A stretch of 5,245 nucleotides of DNA from Akkermansiaceae bacterium (GTDB lineage Bacteria; Verrucomicrobiota; Verrucomicrobiia; Verrucomicrobiales; Akkermansiaceae): contig JALZWJ010000393.1 of assembly GCA_023300065.1 (NCBI GenBank), positions 1-5,245 on the forward strand, written 5' to 3'. This document shows positions 1 through 5,245 of the stretch, piece by piece. Both the position numbers and the translations under genes were made by a program. The stretch's first letter is position 1, and the number at the start of each line of letters is the position of its first letter. The notes beneath the pieces were generated by a model that did not search any database, had not been told where the DNA came from, and saw only the letters and a program-made list of their open reading frames with translations.

Positions 1-1584
1 GTTCCCGGCGAAGAGAACTTAGATTTTCTAGAGTCACTGCGTCAGTCTAAAACGATCAAGCTCGTATTGACTCGTCACGAACAAGGAGCCGCCTTTATGG
101 CCGCCACTTACGGCAGATTAACTGGGCGTCCCGGAGTGTGTCTTTCCACCCTCGGACCTGGGGCCACGAACTTTGTCACCGGTGCGGCTTATTCTCAACT
201 AGGAGCCATGCCCATGATCATGATCAGTGGGCAAAAGCCGATCTACCACAGCAAGCAGGGCCGCTTCCAGATTGTCGACGTCGTCGGCATGATGCACCCC
301 ATCACCAAGCTTTCCCGCCAAATTGCACACGGTAATAATGTGCCCTCGCTCGTCCGTGAAGCGGTAAGACTCTCCGCGACGGAGCGCCCCGGCGCAGTCT
401 ATCTGGAGCTCCCGGAAGACGTCGCTGGAATGGAGGCAGATCAGACTGATCTCTTTCAGCCCTCCACCCGTGAATATGCGACCGCTGCTGATTCGGTTCT
501 CGATGAAGCCGCTGAGAAAATCAAAAAAGCCAAGATGCCACTCGTCTGTATTGGAGCCGGCGCGAACCGGAAGCACGCCAGAGATGCGATCCGTGAGTTC
601 CTTGAAAAAACAGGACTTTACGCCATCAGCACCCAAATGGGTGCAGGGGTTGTCGATGGCCGGAGTGAGAAATTCTTAGGCGTCGCAGCTCTCTCAGATA
701 AAGACTACGTGCATTGTGCCGTGAACCGTTCTGACCTCATCGTTATGATCGGTCACGATGTTATCGAGAAACCACCCTTCTTCATGGAGCATGGCGGCAA
801 GGAAGTGATTCACCTCAATTACTCACCTGCTGAAGTGGACTCCGTTTACTTCCCTCAGCTCGAAGTGGTCGGCTCCATCGCCTCATCCGTGAAATGCCTC
901 GCCGAGCGGGTGGGTCGATTTGACAGCTCAGAGAGTGAGTTCTTCGGCCGTGTCCGCACAGACGCCTGGGCTCATATCCATGAGAAAGATGACATGCCCG
1001 ACTTCCCGGTCAGTCCGCAGCGCTTCGTCGCAGACGTGCGCCGTGCCATGCCTAGCAATGGCATCGTCACCCTCGATAACGGGATCTATAAAGTTTGGTT
1101 TGCTCGGAACTACCCCGTGCATGACTCAAACACCCTCCTCCTCGACAACGCCCTCGCCACGATGGGAGCAGGCCTGCCTTCCGCAATGGGAGCTAAGATC
1201 GTTAATCCAGATGTCCCCGTTCTCTCCGTTTGCGGAGATGGTGGCTTCATGATGAACTCGCAGGAAATGGAAACCGCCGTTCGCCTTGGGCTGAACATCA
1301 CCGTGCTGGTTCTCCGCGATAATGCTTACGGCATGATCAAGTGGAAGCAGACCGGAATGGGCTTCCAGAACTGGGGCCTCGATTACGGAAACCCAGACTT
1401 CGTCAAATATGCAGAGAGCTACGGCGCCTACGGGGTCCGAGTCGAGAAGACCGAGGACTTCCTCCCCATTCTTAAAGACTGCCTGGGACGCAAAGGAGTC
1501 AATCTCATCGAACTTCCTGTCGACTACTCAGAGAACGAGCTCGTCCTCATCAAGGAACTCGAAGCCAAAACTTGCCTCCTTTAA
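1..1584 (+). CDS. Acetolactate-synthase-like ThDP-dependent enzyme (5' end outside window)
   Basis: The reading frame is open from base 1 to a TAA at 1582-1584 (527 residues here). The first visible residues, VPGEEN, belong to the conserved N-terminal block of acetolactate synthases, so roughly 25-30 residues and the true start lie upstream; the TTG at 67 is internal. Three ThDP-enzyme domains are visible: pyrimidine-binding (about 1-150) with the cofactor-activating glutamate in RHEQ (Glu27) and GPGATN (52-57); a central domain (about 165-300); and a pyrophosphate-binding domain (about 350-510) with GDG at 412-414 and the matching Asn at 441 after DN (GDG-X26-N). Family members decarboxylate pyruvate and condense the two-carbon unit with a second 2-oxo acid in the cytoplasm. 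The stretch GMIKWKQ (444-450), YAESYGAYGVRVE and the ending PVDYSENE resemble catabolic AlsS more than biosynthetic IlvB/IlvG. No regulatory subunit gene follows. The family is firm; the substrate is open, and another 2-oxo-acid carboligase or decarboxylase is possible. Confidence 0.9.
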   Translation, partial: VPGEENLDFLESLRQSKTIKLVLTRHEQGAAFMAATYGRLTGRPGVCLSTLGPGATNFVTGAAYSQLGAMPMIMISGQKPIYHSKQGRFQIVDVVGMMHPITKLSRQIAHGNNVPSLVREAVRLSATERPGAVYLELPEDVAGMEADQTDLFQPSTREYATAADSVLDEAAEKIKKAKMPLVCIGAGANRKHARDAIREFLEKTGLYAISTQMGAGVVDGRSEKFLGVAALSDKDYVHCAVNRSDLIVMIGHDVIEKPPFFMEHGGKEVIHLNYSPAEVDSVYFPQLEVVGSIASSVKCLAERVGRFDSSESEFFGRVRTDAWAHIHEKDDMPDFPVSPQRFVADVRRAMPSNGIVTLDNGIYKVWFARNYPVHDSNTLLLDNALATMGAGLPSAMGAKIVNPDVPVLSVCGDGGFMMNSQEMETAVRLGLNITVLVLRDNAYGMIKWKQTGMGFQNWGLDYGNPDFVKYAESYGAYGVRVEKTEDFLPILKDCLGRKGVNLIELPVDYSENELVLIKELEAKTCLL

Positions 1585-1593
1585 ACCAAATCA

Positions 1594-2973
1594 ATGTCTA
1601 CTACACTGACTGTTTGTTCGGCTTGGACTCAGGAGCCAATTCGTGAATTGCCCTGTGACTCTGCCGAGGCTTGTGAACGCTTTCTCGCGGATGCCCACCG
1701 GCTCTGGAAGGCCGGGCCACTCCCCAAGTCTCAAAGAATTGAGATCTTGGAAAAGGCCTCAAAGCTCATCAGCGAACGCGCGGAAGAGTTAGCCCTCCAG
1801 ATTGCTCTGGAAGGCGGAAAACCCTACACTGATGCTCTCGTTGAAGCGCACCGGGCTGCGGCTTCTGTAAAGTCTGCTGCCGAGACTCTGGCCCATAAAG
1901 CAGGCACCGAAATCCCGATGGGATTAACCCCATCGACGGAAGGATACCGGGCCTACACTCGGCTTGAGCCGATTGGACCAGTGATGGCAGTCAGTGCCTT
2001 TAACCATCCCCTCAACCTCATCGCGCATCAAGTGGCGCCGGCCGTAGCCGCAGGGTGTCCGATTATTGTGAAGCCCGCATCGGCGACTCCACTCTCCTGT
2101 ATCAGCTTCCTTGAGATTCTCCGTGAAGCGGGATTACCTGAGGAATGGGCGCGCTCAGTCATCATCACCAATGATCTCGCGACGAAGCTTGTGACCGACC
2201 CTCGCATCGCCTTTTTCGCCTTCATCGGTTCTGCGAAAATCGGCTGGTGGTTAAAATCCCAGCTCCCTCCGGGAACTCGCTGCGCCCTCGAGCACGGCGG
2301 CTCCGCGCCCGTCATTATCGCCGCAGATGCGGATCTCGATGATGCCGCAAGCAGAGTGGCCAAGGGTGGCTACTACCACGCCGGGCAAGTCTGCGTCTCC
2401 TCACAGCGCATCTTCGTCGATGCCTCCATCCATGATGCTTTCCTCGCGAAATTTAAAGCCATCGTGGAAGCGCTGAAAGTCGGTGACCCGCAAAAGGAAG
2501 ACACCGAAGTTGGCCCCTTGATCAAACCCGGTGAAGTCACCCGAGTTCATGAATGGGTGGAAGAAGCGATTGCCTCTGGTGCGGAATGTATCACCGGCGG
2601 TAATGTCATTTCTGAGACTGCTTACCAGCCCACGATTCTCGCGGGCCCAGCACCGGATACTAAGATCTCTAGTCAGGAAATCTTTGGGCCAGTCACCGCT
2701 GTTTACCCCTTCGACACCTTGGAAGCCGCCATCGCACTGGCCAATGATGTGGAGTGGGCCTTCCAAGCTTCCATCTTCACCCAGAGCCTCAAGACTGCCG
2801 AACTGGTGACCGATCAACTCAACGCCGCGACTGTCATGGTGAATGAGCACACCGCATTCCGCGCTGACTGGATGCCCTTCGCAGGGTGGGCAGGATCTGG
2901 CTATGACACAGGGGGTATTCCTTACACCTTCCACTCGATGACTCGCGAGAAAATGGTCGTCACCCGAGCTTAA
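1594..2973 (+). CDS. NAD(P)-dependent aldehyde dehydrogenase, ALDH superfamily
   Basis: This is a complete 459-residue protein, near the usual 450-500 of the family. It should oxidise an aldehyde to its carboxylic acid with NAD(P)+ in the cytoplasm. All main landmarks are present: oxyanion-hole Asn137 in AFNHP, cofactor-binding Lys160 in VKPA, the Rossmann-fold FIGSAKIG (210-217, usually FTGS), general base Glu233 in LEHGG (usually LELGG), nucleophile Cys267 in GQVC, and EIFGPV (362-367). The C-terminus has MPFAGW and GGIPYTF in place of the common PFGG-x-K-x-SG pattern. No signal peptide or membrane segment is seen. ATG at 1594 is chosen because it is only 9 bases after the preceding stop and gives a family-length N-terminus; no Shine-Dalgarno precedes it, so translation may be coupled to the upstream gene. 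From memory the motifs recall the ALDH21-like/lactaldehyde dehydrogenase-like branch. The substrate is unknown; the synthase-like neighbour hints at an aldehyde derived from a 2-oxo acid. Confidence 0.93.
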   Translation: MSTTLTVCSAWTQEPIRELPCDSAEACERFLADAHRLWKAGPLPKSQRIEILEKASKLISERAEELALQIALEGGKPYTDALVEAHRAAASVKSAAETLAHKAGTEIPMGLTPSTEGYRAYTRLEPIGPVMAVSAFNHPLNLIAHQVAPAVAAGCPIIVKPASATPLSCISFLEILREAGLPEEWARSVIITNDLATKLVTDPRIAFFAFIGSAKIGWWLKSQLPPGTRCALEHGGSAPVIIAADADLDDAASRVAKGGYYHAGQVCVSSQRIFVDASIHDAFLAKFKAIVEALKVGDPQKEDTEVGPLIKPGEVTRVHEWVEEAIASGAECITGGNVISETAYQPTILAGPAPDTKISSQEIFGPVTAVYPFDTLEAAIALANDVEWAFQASIFTQSLKTAELVTDQLNAATVMVNEHTAFRADWMPFAGWAGSGYDTGGIPYTFHSMTREKMVVTRA

Positions 2974-3008
2974 TCTCACCCCCTAACTCGGGAGACAAAT
3001 TTCTTTTC

Positions 3009-3040
3009 AGGCCCCGCACATCTTGTGTGGGGTCTTTTTT
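3009..3040 (+). terminator. Rho-independent terminator after the aldehyde dehydrogenase gene
   Basis: The arms at 3009-3020 and 3024-3035 pair over 12 positions (ten Watson-Crick pairs, two G-U pairs) around a three-base loop, TCT. The stem has a run of four C-G pairs, and six T residues (3035-3040) follow at once. It starts 35 bases after the dehydrogenase stop codon and ends about 105 bases before carB. It should therefore end the transcript of the first two genes and isolate carB. The opposite strand has no T-run beside the stem, so it looks one-directional. Confidence 0.9.
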
Positions 3041-3085
3041 GTGGGGCCTAATCCGCACTTCCGCGCCTCCCGCGCGCGATCACCC

Positions 3086-3116
3086 TTTACAATTCCTCCC
3101 CTCCTTGGCAGATACA
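3086..3116 (+). promoter_or_regulatory. Weak candidate promoter for carB
   Basis: A TTTACA at 3086-3091 matches five of six bases of the sigma-70 -35 consensus. GATACA at 3111-3116 is a poor -10 match (three of six) at a long 19-base spacing. The expected transcript start would be near 3123, leaving a leader of about 20 bases. A second possible -35, TTGGCA at 3105-3110, has no -10 partner at normal distance. A promoter must lie in this gap if the terminator upstream works, but its exact place is a guess. Confidence 0.22.
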
Positions 3117-3124
3117 CGAAGTTT

Positions 3125-3148
3125 TAGCCGACCGCTTTTAAAAACATG
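3125..3148 (+). promoter_or_regulatory. carB translation start region without Shine-Dalgarno
   Basis: An in-frame TAG at 3125-3127 lies 18 bases before the ATG at 3146-3148, and no ATG, GTG or TTG lies between them in frame. This fixes 3146 as the most upstream possible start. The bases just before it are TTTTAAAAAC, with no GGAGG-like element, so initiation probably relies on an unstructured AT-rich leader. The protein then begins [10 protein letters not shown], which aligns from residue 1 with the E. coli CarB N-terminus (MPKRTDIKSI). Confidence 0.7.
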
Positions 3149-5245
3149 CCCAAGGATACCAGCATCAAAAAAATTCTCGTCGTAGGAGCAGGCCCCATTG
3201 TCATCGGACAAGGTTGCGAATTCGACTACTCAGGCACCCAAGCATGCAAGGCCCTGCTCGAGGAGGGTTATGAAGTTATTCTGGTGAACTCAAATCCAGC
3301 CACCATCATGACTGATCCGCAATTCGCGGACCGGACCTACATCGAGCCCATCACGCCGGAGGCCATCGAAAAAATCATCATCAAGGAGAAGCCAGATGCC
3401 CTCCTCCCGACCCTCGGCGGTCAAACTGCCCTCAATGTCTCCATCGAGCTCTTCGATGCCGGCACCCTCGATAAGCACGGTGTCAGAATGATCGGCGCGA
3501 ATGCTGATGCCATCGACAAAGGCGAGAATCGCCTCCGTTTCAAAGAGGCCATGATTAAGATCGGCCTCGATCTACCCATCTCTGGGGTGGCCCACTCCAT
3601 GGAGGAGGCCAAGGCAATCGCGGAGGACATCGGCATGATGCCCCTCGTCATCCGCCCCGCCTTCACCCTTGGTGGCACCGGTGGCGGCATCGCCTACAAT
3701 AAGGAGGAGTTCGACACCATCGTAACTCGCGGCCTAGACCTCTCACCCACCACCGAGGTCCTGGTGGAAGAATGCCTCCTCGGCTGGAAGGAATACGAAA
3801 TGGAAGTGATGCGTGACCACGCCGATAACTGCGTCGTCATCTGCTCCATCGAAAACCTCGACCCCATGGGCGTCCACACCGGCGACTCCATCACGGTGGC
3901 TCCCGCCCAGACCCTCTCAGACCGCGAATACCAAATCATGCGCGATGCCTCCTTCGCCGTGATCCGCGAGATCGGCGTCGAGACTGGTGGTTCTAATATC
4001 CAATTCTCCGTCGATCCAAAGACCGGCCGCTGCATCGTCATCGAGATGAACCCGCGCGTCAGCCGCTCTTCCGCCCTCGCCTCCAAGGCCACCGGTTACC
4101 CCATCGCGAAAATCGCCGCGAAACTCGCCGTCGGATACACCCTCGATGAGCTCCCGAACGACATCACCAAGGAGACCCCAGCCAGCTTCGAGCCCACCAT
4201 CGACTACGTCGTCACCAAGGTTCCCCGCTTCACTTTCGAGAAATTCCCCACTGCCGATCCGGTTCTTACTACTTCCATGAAGGCCGTGGGCGAAGCGATG
4301 TCAATTGGCCGCACTTTCAAGGAGTCCCTTCAAAAAGCCCTCCGTTCATTGGAGACCGGCCGCTTCGGATTCGGCTTCGATGGCAAGGACCCAGAAGCGA
4401 CCCATGAGCAGATCGAGCGCAAGCTCATCGTCCCAAATGCCGAGCGCATCTTCTGGCTCAAGGTCGCCTTCGAGCAAGGCTGGACCATCGAGGAGATCTT
4501 CGACGCCACCCAGATCGACCCCTGGTTCCTCGAGAACATGCGCGTCATCTGTGAAGAAGGGAAAGACCTCGCCAGCCTCTCAAAAACCGATCTTCGCCGC
4601 GCAAAGAAACTCGGCTTCTCAGACATCCAGATCGCTCACGCCCGCGGCGTCGACCAAGACGAGATCCGCGCCGAGCGTAAGGCCCAAGGCATCATCCCCA
4701 CCTACCGCCTCGTCGATACCTGTGCGGCTGAGTTTGAAGCCGCGACTCCCTACTACTACTCTACCTACGGCGACGAAAACGAAGCCCGCGAGACGGATGC
4801 CAAAAAGATCGTCATCCTCGGTGGTGGGCCAAACCGCATCGGCCAGGGAATCGAGTTCGACTACTGCTGCGTCCACGCCTCCTTCGCCCTCCGCGAGCTC
4901 GGCTACGAGTCCGTCATGGTCAACTCCAACCCGGAGACCGTCTCCACCGACTACGACACCTCGGATAAGCTCTACTTCGAGCCCCTCACACTCGAGGACG
5001 TCCTCAACATCTGTGACCAAGAAAAACCCGATGGCGTCATCGTCCAATTCGGTGGTCAAACACCCCTCAACCTCGCTGCCGACCTAGAGCGCCACGGCGT
5101 TCCCATCATCGGCACCAGCCCAAAGAACATCGAGCTCGCCGAGGATCGTAAGCACTTCTCAGCCCTTCTCGATAAAATCGGCCTCAAGCAAGCAGAAGCC
5201 GGCACCGCCGTCTCAGAAGACGAAGCAAGCGCTATCGCTGATCGC
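3146..5245 (+). CDS. carB: Carbamoyl-phosphate synthase large subunit (3' end outside window)
   Basis: CarB makes carbamoyl phosphate from bicarbonate, two ATP and ammonia passed from the glutaminase subunit CarA, feeding arginine and pyrimidine synthesis in the cytoplasm. The frame is open for all 700 codons to the window edge; E. coli CarB has 1073, so about 370 residues are missing. Residues 1 to about 404 are the carboxyphosphate half, with ATP and metal ligands by alignment to E. coli: Arg129, Arg170, Glu216, Gln286, Glu300, Asn302 and Arg304 (E. coli Arg129, then numbers lower by one because of an extra residue near GMMP). About 405-553 is the oligomerisation domain. The second half starts near 555. 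The internal duplication is plain: GAGP/GGGP (14-17 and 559-562), VNSNP (47-51 and 592-596) and GGQTxLN (91-97 and 636-642) all repeat at an offset of 545. The second ATP-grasp core and the C-terminal allosteric domain lie downstream. carA is not immediately upstream. Confidence 0.98.
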   Translation, partial: MPKDTSIKKILVVGAGPIVIGQGCEFDYSGTQACKALLEEGYEVILVNSNPATIMTDPQFADRTYIEPITPEAIEKIIIKEKPDALLPTLGGQTALNVSIELFDAGTLDKHGVRMIGANADAIDKGENRLRFKEAMIKIGLDLPISGVAHSMEEAKAIAEDIGMMPLVIRPAFTLGGTGGGIAYNKEEFDTIVTRGLDLSPTTEVLVEECLLGWKEYEMEVMRDHADNCVVICSIENLDPMGVHTGDSITVAPAQTLSDREYQIMRDASFAVIREIGVETGGSNIQFSVDPKTGRCIVIEMNPRVSRSSALASKATGYPIAKIAAKLAVGYTLDELPNDITKETPASFEPTIDYVVTKVPRFTFEKFPTADPVLTTSMKAVGEAMSIGRTFKESLQKALRSLETGRFGFGFDGKDPEATHEQIERKLIVPNAERIFWLKVAFEQGWTIEEIFDATQIDPWFLENMRVICEEGKDLASLSKTDLRRAKKLGFSDIQIAHARGVDQDEIRAERKAQGIIPTYRLVDTCAAEFEAATPYYYSTYGDENEARETDAKKIVILGGGPNRIGQGIEFDYCCVHASFALRELGYESVMVNSNPETVSTDYDTSDKLYFEPLTLEDVLNICDQEKPDGVIVQFGGQTPLNLAADLERHGVPIIGTSPKNIELAEDRKHFSALLDKIGLKQAEAGTAVSEDEASAIADR

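Noticed and set aside
67..69. TTG as the start of the synthase-like gene.
   Set aside because: The frame stays open to base 1, and the residues before it (VPGEENLDFLESL) fit the conserved N-terminal block of the family, so this TTG is an internal leucine codon.
199..636. A 145-codon antisense open frame over the synthase N-terminal region.
   Set aside because: It overlaps well-conserved ThDP-enzyme coding sequence and shows no features of a real gene.
2401..2979. A 192-codon antisense open frame across the 3' half of the aldehyde dehydrogenase gene.
   Set aside because: The sense frame carries the conserved ALDH motifs here, and the antisense product resembles no family I know.
3062..3078. 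GC-rich CGCGCC...CGCGCG stretch between the terminator and carB, considered as an operator or hairpin.
   Set aside because: It forms no convincing symmetrical site or stable stem and matches no regulator motif that I recognise.
4619..5059. A 146-codon antisense open frame in carB, rich in Asp, Glu, Val and Gly.
   Set aside because: It is the complement of strongly biased carB codons, with no recognisable domain and no start signal. Other antisense frames at 3290-4092 and 4330-4626 fail for the same reasons.
4305..5087. A 260-codon open frame on the + strand inside carB, rich in Ser, Pro, Arg and Thr.
   Set aside because: It lies in another frame of carB, whose own frame aligns closely with CarB throughout. 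The biased composition is what a frame-shifted reading of C-rich codons gives.

Overview
This 5245-base window looks like an ordinary bacterial chromosomal stretch. It has three large protein-coding genes, all on the + strand, packed with little spacing. The base composition is moderately GC-rich. Neither internal start codon has a recognisable Shine-Dalgarno sequence. The overall style of the proteins would fit the Verrucomicrobiota (PVC group), but that is an impression from memory, not a proven assignment. No RNA genes, insertion sequences, CRISPR arrays or phage genes were found.

Layout. Bases 1-1584 hold the 3' part of a gene for an acetolactate-synthase-like, thiamine-diphosphate-dependent enzyme; its first few dozen codons lie upstream of the window. 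After only 9 bases, 1594-2973 encodes a complete 459-residue aldehyde dehydrogenase. A strong intrinsic terminator (3009-3040) closes this two-gene unit. The rest of the 172-base gap carries at most a weak promoter. From 3146 to the window edge runs carB, the large subunit of carbamoyl-phosphate synthase. It is open through all 700 codons present and cut off by the window within its second synthetase half.

How the genes work together. The first two genes are almost certainly co-transcribed. The synthase-like enzyme should decarboxylate pyruvate or another 2-oxo acid and join the resulting two-carbon unit to an acceptor. The dehydrogenase should oxidise an aldehyde to an acid with NAD(P)+. The pairing suggests a short catabolic or aldehyde-clearing route whose substrate cannot be read from the sequence. 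The synthase resembles the catabolic AlsS type more than the biosynthetic AHAS type around its specificity position. carB is a separate transcription unit for arginine and pyrimidine synthesis; carA is not directly upstream of it.

The window shows no clear sign of a previously undescribed system. The most interesting item is the pair of a TPP enzyme and an aldehyde dehydrogenase, with unusual residues near the active site of each.
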